Shown here piece after piece: positions 26,630 to 35,122 of a stretch of DNA of 47,541 nucleotides. The DNA lies in assembly GCA_011523705.1 (NCBI GenBank), contig WTGC01000047.1, forward strand, positions 1 through 47,541, written 5' to 3'. This DNA is from Chloroflexota bacterium. GTDB lineage: Bacteria; Chloroflexota; Anaerolineae; Aggregatilineales; Phototrophicaceae. A program made the position numbers and the translations under genes. Under the pieces are notes generated by a model, which was given only the letters and a program-made list of their open reading frames with translations, did not search any database and was not told the DNA's origin. Each line of letters begins with the position of its first letter. Position 1 is the stretch's first letter.

Positions 26630-27643
26630 ATGAGCGTCGCGCCAGAAGCGACAAACAGCCCCGAATTAGCGCTGTCCGTCGTCATCCCCGTCTACAACGA
26701 AGAGGGCAATATCGAGCGGCTGTACACGGAGTTGACCGAGGCGCTGACCGAGATCGGATGCGACTACGAGGTCATCGCCATCAATGACGGCAGCCAGGAC
26801 CACAGCTACCAACTGCTGAACGCCCTTCATTCGCGGGACCAGCGCTGGCATATCATTCATTTCCGGCGCAATTTCGGGCAGACGGCGGCGCTGGCGGCCG
26901 GCTTTGACGCGGCGCGCGGTGAGGTTGTCGTGACCATCGACGCCGACCTGCAGAATGACCCGCGCGATATCGCGCCGGTTCTCGAAAAATTCGCCGAGGG
27001 TTACGACATCGTCAGCGGCTGGCGGCAAGACCGCAAAGAATCACTCTTCCTGCGCCGCATCCCCTCCGCGCTGGCGAACCGCCTCATCTCGCGCAGCACC
27101 GGCATCAAGCTGCATGATTACGGCTGTACGCTGAAAGCCTATCACTTTGATGTGGTCAAGGGCGTCCGCCTATATGGAGAGCTGCATCGTTTCATCCCGG
27201 CGCTGGCCAGCCAGATGGGCGTGCGCGTCGCCGAGGTGCCGGTCAAAGATCGGGCGCGGCGCTGGGGCAGCAGCAAATACGGCGTGGGCCGCACCTTCAA
27301 GGTTATCCTCGATCTGATCGTCGTTGTCTTCGTTCTCAGTTACTTCAATCGCCCGCTCTACGTTTTCGGCGCGGCTGGCTTCCTGGTCGGCGGCATTGGA
27401 GCGCTGCTGGGCGCCTATCTGACCGTCTTCAAGCTCTTGACCGAGAACAAAATCGGCGATCGGCCGCTATTGCAACTGGCGGCGCTGCTGATGGTGCTGG
27501 GTGTGCAACTCATCAGCACCGGCATCGTCGCTGATATGATCATGCGTACTTATCACGAATCCCAGCACAAGCCGATCTACTTCATCCGCGAGCGGCGGCG
27601 CAGCAATCGTTTCGACGAAGTCGCCGAGCTGGAGCGGGTCTAG
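26630..27643 (+). CDS. Glycosyltransferase family 2 (polyprenyl-phosphate sugar transferase type)
   Basis: A GT-A enzyme of 337 residues with two C-terminal membrane helices (about 225-250 and 285-310), like dolichol-phosphate mannose synthase or GtrB/ArnC. LSVVIPVYNEEGNIERLY is the start of the GT2 fold, AINDGSQDHSY follows, VVTIDADLQNDPRDI carries the metal-binding DAD motif, and FRRNFGQTAALAAGFDAARG is typical of this subfamily. The likely product is a polyprenyl-phosphate-linked sugar made at the inner leaflet for export. GGAGAGG upstream favours the ATG at 26630; an in-frame ATG at 26600 lacks a ribosome site. Its stop overlaps the next, convergent gene by 4 bases. Confidence 0.9.
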   Translation: MSVAPEATNSPELALSVVIPVYNEEGNIERLYTELTEALTEIGCDYEVIAINDGSQDHSYQLLNALHSRDQRWHIIHFRRNFGQTAALAAGFDAARGEVVVTIDADLQNDPRDIAPVLEKFAEGYDIVSGWRQDRKESLFLRRIPSALANRLISRSTGIKLHDYGCTLKAYHFDVVKGVRLYGELHRFIPALASQMGVRVAEVPVKDRARRWGSSKYGVGRTFKVILDLIVVVFVLSYFNRPLYVFGAAGFLVGGIGALLGAYLTVFKLLTENKIGDRPLLQLAALLMVLGVQLISTGIVADMIMRTYHESQHKPIYFIRERRRSNRFDEVAELERV

Positions 27644-28365
27644 CTGGGGGGCGGGTCAAAACCGCGCGCGGCGTCATAATCATAGAATCGGATGCGCCAG
27701 ACCGATGGCGCCACGTCTGGATCGCCGGCCGTCTCCAGCATGAGGATCTCAATCAGAGCCAGGCGCCCATCCTCGACGCTCAAATAGGCATCGATTTCAA
27801 CATCGTCATTGGGATCGATAAATCCGAAGAGCAGACCCTCGACCGCGTCACCGGCGGCGGTCGCTTTGATATGCCATGCCGGCTGCTCGTCAACCAACGC
27901 GGCGGCGGCGATATACGGCTCCCGTAAGTCTGTCATCACCTTTTCGATGCCGTCCCCCGCCGCCAGCAATCGGCTGACATCGAAACCTTCAAAAGCGGGC
28001 AAGGCGATCCAGGGCGCGCCACCGGGGAAGCTCAGCCATTGACGGTCGGACCGCGCATAGATGTCCATCGTCAGCGGAATGATAAGGCGCAAGCGCGCGC
28101 TGATATACAGTTCGTCAGGGCTGATGACTTGCGCCTCGGCGCTTTCGAGCGTGGCGCCAATCGAGTTGACGCCGTCGAAGCTCAGCGACAACTGGTAGGG
28201 CTGGCCGCTCTGCTCGATCGCCAGCCGGAAACTCGCGGCCGATTGCAACTGCGCGACCGCGTCGTTCAGCAATAGCTGAGGCGCGGAGTCCTCCGCCTCT
28301 TGTGCCTGCGAGAGACCGGCGCAAACCAATAGCGCGGCCGATATGACCAAGACGATACGACTCAT
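27640..28365 (-). CDS. Secreted LppX/LprG-like lipid-carrier family protein
   Basis: The 241-residue protein has a signal peptide (MSRIVLVISAALLVCAGLSQ). The body resembles the LppX/LprAFG and LolA half-barrel group: LNDAVAQLQSAASFRLAIEQ near the start, GVNSIGATLESAEAQVISP, MDIYARSDRQWLSFPGG and DAYLSVEDGRLALIEILM. Such proteins bind lipids or lipoglycans in the envelope. The lipobox around the Cys (LLVC) is poor, so anchoring is uncertain. Two starts fit: ATG at 28365 (10 bases from GAGGG) and TTG at 28368 (7 bases). It converges with the GT2 gene (CTAG overlap). Confidence 0.72.
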   Translation of the reverse strand: MSRIVLVISAALLVCAGLSQAQEAEDSAPQLLLNDAVAQLQSAASFRLAIEQSGQPYQLSLSFDGVNSIGATLESAEAQVISPDELYISARLRLIIPLTMDIYARSDRQWLSFPGGAPWIALPAFEGFDVSRLLAAGDGIEKVMTDLREPYIAAAALVDEQPAWHIKATAAGDAVEGLLFGFIDPNDDVEIDAYLSVEDGRLALIEILMLETAGDPDVAPSVWRIRFYDYDAARGFDPPPS

Positions 28366-28521
28366 CAATAAGCGACCCTCGCCTCCGACGAGACGGCAAA
28401 TCTACCGGTCAATACGCGCTCGTCAGCGAATCGTCGCCCGCCGTCAATTATGTCTGTAGACACCCGCGCGCCAATGCCGTCGCCCACGCAGAATACCTTG
28501 CACCGCGCTGAGTTTAGCTTC

Positions 28522-28564
28522 ACCCCTCTCCCCTTGTGGGAGAGGGGGCCAGGGGGTGAGGGGT
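28522..28564 (-). repeat. Partial copy (C-rich hairpin end) of composite repeat
   Basis: CCCCTCTCCC-CTTGT-GGGAGAGGGG (28523-28547) is a perfect 10 bp stem with a 5-base loop, followed by GGGGGTGAGGGG. This is the hairpin end of the composite element without its G-rich tail. It sits 11 bases downstream of the polyprenyl synthase stop. Confidence 0.75.
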
Positions 28565-28575
28565 ACGCCAGCCCG

Positions 28576-29679
28576 CTAAAACTCGCGCTCGATGAGATAC
28601 TGCGCCCAAAGCGCGAGCAGCCGTCGATTCTCATTTTCAGGCAGCGGCGCCAGATTCTGCAGCGCCTCGCGCACGTAACGATGTGACAGGGCTTGCGCGT
28701 AGTCAATGACGCCCAGGTCGCGAATGAGCGCGGCCAAGTCATCAATGTCCGCGGCGCTCGCGGAAGCGTCGCCCAGGCTGCGCAGGATCCGCTCCCGCTG
28801 GCTTTCATCAGCCCGTTCCAGCGCCTTGAGCGTCAGCAGAGTAGATTTGCCCTCGCGAATATCGGAGCCGACCGGTTTGCCCAACTGTGTCTCATCACCA
28901 ACGATGCCGAGGATGTCGTCCTGAATCTGAAAGGCGGCGCCACAGAGGCTGCCAAAGCGGGCGATCGCCTGCGCTTCGGGGCGGTCTGGCGTGGCGTCTT
29001 CCAGCGCGACGGCGGCGCCCGCTCGGCCCGCGAATTCATAAAGCGCGCCGGTCTTCTTCCACAGCATATCGAGGACCTGTTCCTCGCTGAGTTGACGCGC
29101 GCGCCCAGCAAATTGCACATCAAGCGCCTCGCCCTCAACCAGCCGGGGCGTCACCTGAGTCGCCAGCTCCTGCGCCAGCCGCAGCACCACTGCCGCCGAG
29201 ACGCCGCGCTCAAGGTGCGCGTCGAACAAGAGCGACCAAGCCCAGGATTGCTGCACATCGCCGGTGAGCATGGCGATCGTCCGGCCGTAATGCTCGGCAT
29301 CGTCAGCTGCCCAGCCAAACTCTTCCCGCGCCCGCCGCGCGAATTCATGATGCACGGTGGAGCGCCCGCGGCGAGTGCTGTCGCGGTCGATCACATCATC
29401 GTGAACTAAGGTCCAAGTATGGTAAATTTCGATGGCGGCGGCGACGGGCAAGGCGCGCGATTCGTCGCCGCCGAGCGCGCCGCAAGCGAGCATGGTCACC
29501 GCCGGGCGCAGCGATTTGCCGCCCCGCGTCACGTAGCTGTAGACGGCATCGCGGATATGCGCCGGGCGAAAGCGCTCGATGAAGCGCTCCTGCGTCAGAT
29601 AATCCAGCAGCAGGCGCTTGCGGAATTCCACCGCCTCCAGCAGCGCGGCGTAAGCTGGCTCGCCGGTCGATTCAGTCAT
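28576..29679 (-). CDS. Polyprenyl diphosphate synthase
   Basis: A trans-isoprenyl diphosphate synthase of 367 residues, which condenses IPP units onto allylic diphosphates to make geranylgeranyl- or longer chains for quinones, carotenoids or lipids. RGGKSLRPAVTMLACGALGG is the conserved start of the fold. The first aspartate-rich motif is LVHDDVIDRDSTRRG, in the short DDxxD form. The second is AFQIQDDILGIVGD. The flexible tail residues KSTLLTLKALERA follow. The chain length cannot be fixed from sequence. It is the same strand as the LppX-like gene downstream. Confidence 0.93.
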   Translation of the reverse strand: MTESTGEPAYAALLEAVEFRKRLLLDYLTQERFIERFRPAHIRDAVYSYVTRGGKSLRPAVTMLACGALGGDESRALPVAAAIEIYHTWTLVHDDVIDRDSTRRGRSTVHHEFARRAREEFGWAADDAEHYGRTIAMLTGDVQQSWAWSLLFDAHLERGVSAAVVLRLAQELATQVTPRLVEGEALDVQFAGRARQLSEEQVLDMLWKKTGALYEFAGRAGAAVALEDATPDRPEAQAIARFGSLCGAAFQIQDDILGIVGDETQLGKPVGSDIREGKSTLLTLKALERADESQRERILRSLGDASASAADIDDLAALIRDLGVIDYAQALSHRYVREALQNLAPLPENENRRLLALWAQYLIEREF

Positions 29680-29762
29680 ACAGCGACTTGGTCCAATCGG
29701 TCAGTCTTGCATTCATTGTATCATCTCGCGAGAGCGAGCCCAATGAGAGCGCCGCAGCCGCT

Positions 29763-30512
29763 TCACAGACGCGTGATTGAGATATCCCGCAGGTCTAGCG
29801 ATTGCTCATGCGGGATTTCAAGCAGCCCATGTCCGAAGCGGCCCTGAGGCGTGACGATGGCGTATTGATTATCGATCCAGGCAATGAAGCCCAAGCGGCA
29901 TTGGGGAACCTTGGGCGCGCGCATAACAACCTCGCCATCGACGGCGAAGCTGGCGCCATCCCGCCGCCATTCAATGCTGTACGTATGAAAATCGCCAAGC
30001 AGGGATGGGTCGAGCGCCGATTCGCTGACGCCGATGGCCGCCTGCCCGAGAGGCCAGAACGCATCATATAGCGGACGGCTGCGCATGAGCAGAAAGCCGA
30101 GCGGCGCCAATGGCAGCAGCGCGCCAAAGCGCCAGTTCTTCGCATCGAAGGCAGCCGCTTTCCAGCCATTGCCGGCCAGTCCCTTCGCCAGCACGATATC
30201 GGTCGCTCGCCCGCCATAGAAGAACCACAGGGCTTGCGGCAGCCGAAAGCGGCGCTCGCCGGGGACAAAGGCATGATTCCAAAAGCCGAAGCCGGCCGTG
30301 CCGCTAATCTCGCCGCGGGCGCGAGCGCGCAGTTCAAGACGCAGCGGTGGCTCATTGACGAAGTCGCGAGCGGCGGCGCAATAGTCGCTGATCTGCGCAT
30401 CGTGGTAGGCGGCAGCGGAACCGGCCGGCAGCGTCAGGCTGATCTCATCGGAGGCTTGCCCAACGAGACCGCCGCCGAGCTCGGTCAGGCGCCATTGACT
30501 GGATCGACCCAT
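29763..30512 (-). CDS. Concanavalin/GH16-like beta-sandwich protein, no catalytic motif
   Basis: A 249-residue protein, likely soluble. The C-terminal half has FHTYSIEWRRDGASFAVDGE and RLGFIAWIDNQYAIVTPQGR, typical of GH16/laminarin-type jelly-roll folds, and FGFWNHAFVPGERRF lies mid-protein. The catalytic ExDxE of GH16 is not visible, so a binding or structural role is more likely. The frame stays open to 30812, but that upstream part overlaps the next gene antisense to no known motif, and the fold begins soon after the ATG at 30512. It starts only 5 bases after the SH3b lipoprotein stop, so the two are probably one transcript. Confidence 0.65.
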   Translation of the reverse strand: MGRSSQWRLTELGGGLVGQASDEISLTLPAGSAAAYHDAQISDYCAAARDFVNEPPLRLELRARARGEISGTAGFGFWNHAFVPGERRFRLPQALWFFYGGRATDIVLAKGLAGNGWKAAAFDAKNWRFGALLPLAPLGFLLMRSRPLYDAFWPLGQAAIGVSESALDPSLLGDFHTYSIEWRRDGASFAVDGEVVMRAPKVPQCRLGFIAWIDNQYAIVTPQGRFGHGLLEIPHEQSLDLRDISITRL

Positions 30513-30517
30513 GGGGC

Positions 30518-31678
30518 TCAACTCACGACGAAGTTGCAGCTTTCCTCTTCGAATACGGTATTGGTGCCGGGTCCGTATGAGGCGTAGCCATCGCTGATGG
30601 GATTGCGCCAGGTGACGCGGTAGGTGATGACATGGGGACCGGCTTCCAAGGGACCGAAAGGCACATACCAGTAGACGACGTGCTGCGCCCCGCTCCGTGT
30701 TGGATTGAGGCGATACAGATTCACATTCTCTATCGGCGCGCCATTCACGCGCAATTCGTGCGTCGCGTTGCTCATATGCTGCCGCAGATACGCTTCCGTG
30801 CTGGCAAACCAAGCCCAGAAGATCTGGATGGTCGAGCCGGGCGTCAAATTCGAGGGCGCCGGGATGCCGAAGGCGGGATCATTGCAGAAGGCGAAGACCT
30901 TGACATTGTAGAGCGGCGTCGCCCGTGGTCTTTCGGCAGTGGGCGCCGGCGGCGATGTGGGGCTCGCTTGCTCGGCGGGCCGCGTCGGCGCGGCTTCGGC
31001 GGTGGCGGTGAGATCGGCGCCGACCAAGACTGTCGCGGTCATTCTCATGGCGTCGACATCGGCGATGGGCACATTGACGACCAGGACGCCATCATCGGCG
31101 TCGTCGCTTGCCGCCGCGGCATCGCCCAATTCGACGACGATGCGCGTTTCTTCGCTAATCCGCTGCGCCTCGCCCTCGGCCGGCTCCGCGGTGGGCGGCT
31201 CTTCAATCCGCAGCAAGGACGCGCTAACCCAACCCTCTCCGCCATCGTCCAGCCGCACTTGATACCAGTCGCCTTCGTCGTTCTCGCCGATGACCTGCAC
31301 GCCATTGTCCGGCGCCAGCGATCCAATGACGGCAAATTGCATGCCCGGCCCGTTACGCACATTGATACGCCCGCTCGCGCGGACAAAGCCGAAAACGGTC
31401 GGCGTCGCGCTCGGCGTGCTGGTGGCGGTGGCGGTCGCCGTCGCGGTCGCGGTGTTGGTCGCGGTAGAAGTCGCCGTGGCGGTAGGCGAAAGCGTCGGCG
31501 TCGCGGTATTGGAGGGCGTTAGGGTTAGCGTGATGGTCGGCGAGGCGGTCGCGGTGGCTGGCAGCAGCGCTTCAAGGCTGCAGCCGCTGAGAGCCGCCGA
31601 CAGCGCCAACGCGGCGACCATGAGCCGCAGATATCGCGCGGCGGCACAACGGCAAGTCTTCAATCGCGCGGCGGGCAA
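30518..31678 (-). CDS. SH3b lipoprotein with Thr/Ala/Pro linker
   Basis: A leader ending in the lipobox SAALSGC predicts a lipoprotein. A low-complexity Thr/Ala/Ser/Pro linker follows (about 70 residues; repetitive GTCGCGGT-type DNA at 31400-31560). A bacterial SH3 domain is next (ASGRINVRNGPGMQFAVIGS, then DDGGEGWVSASLLRI). The C-terminal roughly 120 residues (FAFCNDPAFGIPAPSNLTPG, then AGPHVITYRVTWRNP) look like a beta-sandwich. The frame begins at 31759, but GAGGAGAG at about 31688-31695 lies 10 bases before the TTG at 31678, giving a sensible signal peptide. ATG at 31753 or 31621 are alternatives. It likely binds cell wall or glycan. Confidence 0.78.
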   Translation of the reverse strand: MPAARLKTCRCAAARYLRLMVAALALSAALSGCSLEALLPATATASPTITLTLTPSNTATPTLSPTATATSTATNTATATATATATSTPSATPTVFGFVRASGRINVRNGPGMQFAVIGSLAPDNGVQVIGENDEGDWYQVRLDDGGEGWVSASLLRIEEPPTAEPAEGEAQRISEETRIVVELGDAAAASDDADDGVLVVNVPIADVDAMRMTATVLVGADLTATAEAAPTRPAEQASPTSPPAPTAERPRATPLYNVKVFAFCNDPAFGIPAPSNLTPGSTIQIFWAWFASTEAYLRQHMSNATHELRVNGAPIENVNLYRLNPTRSGAQHVVYWYVPFGPLEAGPHVITYRVTWRNPISDGYASYGPGTNTVFEEESCNFVVS

Positions 31679-31862
31679 AGGTGGGGCTCTCCTCGTGAAC
31701 GAAGGCTCCGGCGAACTTGCAATCGGGCGCCTGCTTGGAGCCTTCTCAATCATTAACAATTATACGGGCGATTGCCGCAAGCGCGCAAAGCCGTCACGCG
31801 GCAAGGGAGCGCATGTCCCTCTTGACTTCCTGGGGCGAGCCGAGTAAGCTTGAGTCTGCCAA

Positions 31863-31935
31863 GTGCCTGTAGCTCAGTGGATAGAGCACTGGTCTACGGA
31901 ACCAGGTGTCGGGAGTTCGAATCTCTCCAGGCACG
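31863..31935 (+). tRNA. tRNA-Arg (anticodon ACG)
   Basis: A full cloverleaf is visible: acceptor arms GTGCCTG and CAGGCAC (31863-31869, 31928-31934), a D-arm around AGCTCAGTGGATAGAGC, an anticodon stem CTGGT/ACCAG with loop CTACGGA giving ACG, and GTTCGAATC in the T-loop. The discriminator is G. CCA is not encoded and must be added after transcription. The ACG anticodon normally becomes ICG and reads CGU, CGC and CGA. Confidence 0.97.
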
Positions 31936-31942
31936 ATGATTT

Positions 31943-31971
31943 GAGCCAGCCTCGCGCTGGCTCTTTTCTTT
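31943..31971 (+). terminator. Rho-independent terminator after tRNA-Arg
   Basis: GAGCCAGC-CTCGC-GCTGGCTC forms an 8 bp stem with a 5-base loop, followed by TTTTCTTT (31964-31971). It starts 7 bases after the tRNA. Confidence 0.92.
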
Positions 31972-31998
31972 GCGCTAGCGTCCCATCCGATGTCTCGG

Positions 31999-32362
31999 CA
32001 GGGCAATCGCTTCAAAATATGCATCTACCGCAATGCAGCTAATCAAACTGACAATTAACCACAGCCGCTCGGCGGCAGCGAATAGAATCAACCGCGCACA
32101 CACAAAATAACAAGCCCTCTCCTTGCGCGAACAAGGGGGTTTATCAAATGAGTGGACGCAGAGAGCGCAGTGAAAAAGCATTTAGCTGAAAAGCGCAAGC
32201 CTTTGTGATATATGTCTTTGAACTGCAAGCGATCGTATCGATTGAATAGAGCGTAGATATTCTATTTGAACAGCCGATTTGGAAGAAGATCGTCGAACGA
32301 ACTTAAACTCTGTGTCCTCTGCGCTCTCTGTAGTTCAGAAAAAATTTGAAGCGATTGCCCTG
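31999..32362. repeat. 364-bp segment bounded by 18-bp inverted repeat
   Basis: Both arms match exactly over 18 bases, with a nested 12 bp inverted pair inside. The segment is AT-richer than its surroundings and shows no transposase. The layout resembles a non-autonomous mobile element, but target-site duplications are not obvious. Confidence 0.55.
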
Positions 32363-32446
32363 TATGTCTCGGCGAATCGGTAGAATGCCTGTCATGTGTC
32401 GACTATACTTGGATTTGAAAAATAGAGAGATTTAGGGGCAATAGAA

Positions 32447-33352
32447 ATGGCGGAAAATGCTTATCGAGTCGCGCCTGCGGGCTTCACCAAAGAGCAATGG
32501 AAAACATTCTTGCGCGATGGCATTATCATCATCGAGGACGCGCTATCGCATAATGAAATCGAAGAATACCTAGCGGCGATTGATCGTCTCACGGATGCGG
32601 ATCCCAATTATAAAGAAGGCGACCGCTTCTATCGCCAGAATTTCGTCGAGCTCGACCCAACGCTGGCGGGGTTAATTGATCATCCGCGCCATGTCGGCTA
32701 CGCCTACGACATTTATGGCGAGCTGCTCAAATTGCACGAGACGCAGCTATTCCTGCGGGAACCGATGCAGGTCCAGCGAAACAAATGGCACCCGGACGGC
32801 GCGCGCGTCGTGCCTTATGGCGTCTTTTCGCCGGTGCTGCCCTTGCAGATCAAGGTCGCCTATTGGCTGACTGATTTGCCGACGACCGATATGGGCAACC
32901 TGGTCGTCTTGCCGGGCAGCCACCGGACGCAGTACCAGGAAGCCTACGACACTTATGACACGCTCCCGGGCGAGTTGATCCTGCAGGTGCCAGCCGGCAC
33001 CATGACGGTGATGCACAGCAGCATCTGGCACAAGGTGGAGCCGAACCTCAGCAAGGTCACGCGCAAGAATTTTTTCATCGCCTACTGCCCAGCCTGGGTG
33101 ACCGCGGCCGACCGCATTCATTCCGACCCCGGGTGGCTGAAGACCCTGAATCGCGAGCAGCGCATCATCATGCGCAACTACACCTATGGCTATGACTATG
33201 CCAAGCCGCCGCCGGAGGATTTTCCGCTATTCCTCGATCGCGAAACCGGGCTGGATCACGACCCCGACATGTATCACGAGCGTGTGGTCATGGAACGGCG
33301 CAAGCGCTTGACCTTCCACGAGAAACTTGAGCTGGCGCAGGCGGGGGCCTAA
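32447..33352 (+). CDS. Phytanoyl-CoA dioxygenase family protein (PhyH)
   Basis: An Fe(II)/2-oxoglutarate oxygenase of 301 residues. The iron site is visible as H115 and D117 (RNKWHPDGARV) and H195 (SSIWHKVEPN). R206 (KVTRKNFF) suits the 2-oxoglutarate anchor. NLVVLPGSHRTQYQEAYD is typical of PhyH. The substrate is unknown; bacterial PhyH proteins hydroxylate lipids, sugars or secondary metabolites. AGGGG about 9 bases before the ATG at 32447 supports the start. It heads the catabolic island of sulfatase, dehydrogenase and fucosidase genes, where a role on a glycan-derived intermediate is possible but unproved. Confidence 0.9.
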   Translation: MAENAYRVAPAGFTKEQWKTFLRDGIIIIEDALSHNEIEEYLAAIDRLTDADPNYKEGDRFYRQNFVELDPTLAGLIDHPRHVGYAYDIYGELLKLHETQLFLREPMQVQRNKWHPDGARVVPYGVFSPVLPLQIKVAYWLTDLPTTDMGNLVVLPGSHRTQYQEAYDTYDTLPGELILQVPAGTMTVMHSSIWHKVEPNLSKVTRKNFFIAYCPAWVTAADRIHSDPGWLKTLNREQRIIMRNYTYGYDYAKPPPEDFPLFLDRETGLDHDPDMYHERVVMERRKRLTFHEKLELAQAGA

Positions 33353-33404
33353 ACCGGGAACCGCGGCAGCGACTCGGCGGCTAGTCCAGCTTCTTGCCCG
33401 CCAT

Positions 33405-33465
33405 GTGTGTACGGGCGAGCCGGCACGTTTTGCTTAGTGTGTACGGGCGAGCCGGTGGCTCGCCC
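33405..33465 (+). repeat. Tandem short hairpin repeat, GGGCGAGCC family
   Basis: GTGTGTACGGGCGAGCCGG occurs twice (33405-33423 and 33437-33455). Only the second copy completes the right arm, giving the perfect 9 bp hairpin at 33445-33465. This is a truncated copy followed by a complete one, downstream of both PhyH and the convergent sulfatase. Confidence 0.85.
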
Positions 33466-33503
33466 CTTCGAATCATCGCTCGCTGCGTGTATGTGCGGCC
33501 GCG

Positions 33504-34973
33504 TCAGTCGTCGGCAGCGACGAAACGGCGGAATTTGGGCGCTTCACCCGGCACCGGCGAATTGGTGAAGACGCCGCGGGCCACTACCGCCTCGCGCCCG
33601 CCGAGTGACTCGATGCGCCGCGCCTGATCCGCCTTCGCGCGCCGGTCCACCGCCTCGGGATCGACCATCACTCTCAACTGCGCTTCGTATTCCGCGAGCA
33701 GTTGCCGCGTCTCCTCGTTCGGCGTCAGCGCCAAATCGTTCAATTCGTCCAGGTCTGCCGTCAAATCGAAGAGTTGAGCGGGCGCATCAACGTGATAGAT
33801 GTATTTGTAGCGCCGGTCGCGCAGCATATAGTGAGCATTGCGCGAGCCAATCGCGTGATATTCGGCGAAGACAGTACGATCTTGCTCGTCACCTGCGGCG
33901 ATATCCCAGAGCGAGCCGCCCGGCCGGTCGATGCCATCATCCGGCGGGGCGCAGCCGACGGCCTCCAGAATCGTCGGATAGCAATCAATCAGCGAAATCG
34001 GTGTATCCACCACTTTGCCTGAGGGCACATCGGGACCGGACATGATGAAGGGAATGCAGGAGGCTTCTTCATACATGGTGAATTTGCCATTGATGCCGCG
34101 CGCGCCGAGATGCTCGCCATGATCGGAGGTGTAGATGACGCGGGTCGAATCGCGCAGATTCAAGTCGTCAAGCGCCGCCAGCACCTGCCCGATCTGCTGG
34201 TCGAGAAAGGTGCAAATGCCATAATACACCGCGTTCAGGCGGCGGATGGCCGCTTCCGGAAATGGCTGCTCGCTGCTGAAGAAACGACGCATGTAATCGT
34301 AAGCCGGGTGGCGCGGCCAATCGTCCGCCCTCCACTGAGGCGGCATTGGCAGCTCATCATGCGGGTAGAGGTCATAAGTGTCCGGCGGCGAAAACCAGGG
34401 CGGATGCGGCGTCACAAATGAGAGGAAGAGCGCCCAGGGCTCATCCTCATCAGCGTGATCGCGCAGCCACTGAATCGCGTTGTCTCGGTTGCGGATGTCG
34501 TATTGCTGGTACGTTGAGTCAGCCGGACCCGCTTCTTCAATGGCGGGGCGCCAATCACGCCGGATCGAGCCATCGCGGATGCCGCTGGCCGGGTCGCCGA
34601 TGCCATCCACCACATGCAGCGGCTCGATTTCCTGCCGGAAGCCGTTGTCGTCTTCGGCGCTGCGGAAATGCAGCTTGCCGATGGAATCGACGATGATGCC
34701 CTGCTCCCTGAGGCGATGCCCCCAGCTGGGCACGCCCCCATCGTAAGGAAAGCCGTTGTCCCAATTGCCGATTTGGTGCACATACTGCCCGGTGGCGAGG
34801 GCGGCGCGGACCGGCACGCAGATGGCGCAGTTGGTATAGGCGTTGCGGAAGCGCGTGCCGCCAGCGGCCAGGCGGTCGAGATTGGGCGTCTGCACAATCG
34901 GATGGCCGGCGCAGCCCATCGCCGCGCCCTGATGCTGGTCGGAGATGATGAATAGCAGGTTTGCCGGTTTCAT
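33504..34973 (-). CDS. Type I sulfatase (arylsulfatase/choline-sulfatase-like)
   Basis: A formylglycine-dependent sulfatase of 489 residues. The metal-binding start is LLFIISDQHQ, and the active-site C52-V-P-V-R56 (CAICVPVRAALATGQY) is the CxPxR signature whose Cys is oxidised to formylglycine by a maturation enzyme not present here. VIYTSDHGEHLGARG is the second conserved block, with metal-binding Asp and His. No signal peptide is visible, so it may act inside the cell on imported sulfated oligosaccharides. AAGGA 7 bases before the ATG at 34973 supports the start; the frame is open further upstream but lacks conserved residues. It is divergent from the Ldh2 gene. Confidence 0.93.
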   Translation of the reverse strand: MKPANLLFIISDQHQGAAMGCAGHPIVQTPNLDRLAAGGTRFRNAYTNCAICVPVRAALATGQYVHQIGNWDNGFPYDGGVPSWGHRLREQGIIVDSIGKLHFRSAEDDNGFRQEIEPLHVVDGIGDPASGIRDGSIRRDWRPAIEEAGPADSTYQQYDIRNRDNAIQWLRDHADEDEPWALFLSFVTPHPPWFSPPDTYDLYPHDELPMPPQWRADDWPRHPAYDYMRRFFSSEQPFPEAAIRRLNAVYYGICTFLDQQIGQVLAALDDLNLRDSTRVIYTSDHGEHLGARGINGKFTMYEEASCIPFIMSGPDVPSGKVVDTPISLIDCYPTILEAVGCAPPDDGIDRPGGSLWDIAAGDEQDRTVFAEYHAIGSRNAHYMLRDRRYKYIYHVDAPAQLFDLTADLDELNDLALTPNEETRQLLAEYEAQLRVMVDPEAVDRRAKADQARRIESLGGREAVVARGVFTNSPVPGEAPKFRRFVAADD

Positions 34974-35122
34974 TTGGCGTCCTTCAATTGTGGAATATGG
35001 TACGGCAGTGGATGTTAGCATATTGCCCAAGACGAGGGCAAACGGCCTGTTCGCAGCTTGCCCTGCCTTTTGCCTGCCGCTAAACTCTTTCCCATTATTC
35101 GCTGACGAGCCAGGAAGCGCCC

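Larger units (their letters stand above)
31936..32446. other. Gene-free interval holding an 18-bp inverted-repeat block
   Basis: After the terminator, this interval has no convincing coding frame. The arms CAGGGCAATCGCTTCAAA (31999-32016) and TTTGAAGCGATTGCCCTG (32345-32362) are perfect inverted copies bounding 364 bases. Inside, CAGAGAGCGCAG (32159-32170) and CTGCGCTCTCTG (32319-32330) are inverted copies of each other. TATACT (32404-32409) could be the -10 for the downstream gene. Confidence 0.7.

Noticed and set aside
31400..31560. GTCGCGGT-type repeats as a possible satellite or CRISPR
   Set aside because: They are in frame in the lipoprotein gene and encode its Thr/Ala linker; units are short and without spacers.
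33405..33465. Two direct repeats with a short gap as a tiny CRISPR array
   Set aside because: Only two units, 13 bases between them, and the unit is part of a hairpin family found elsewhere singly.
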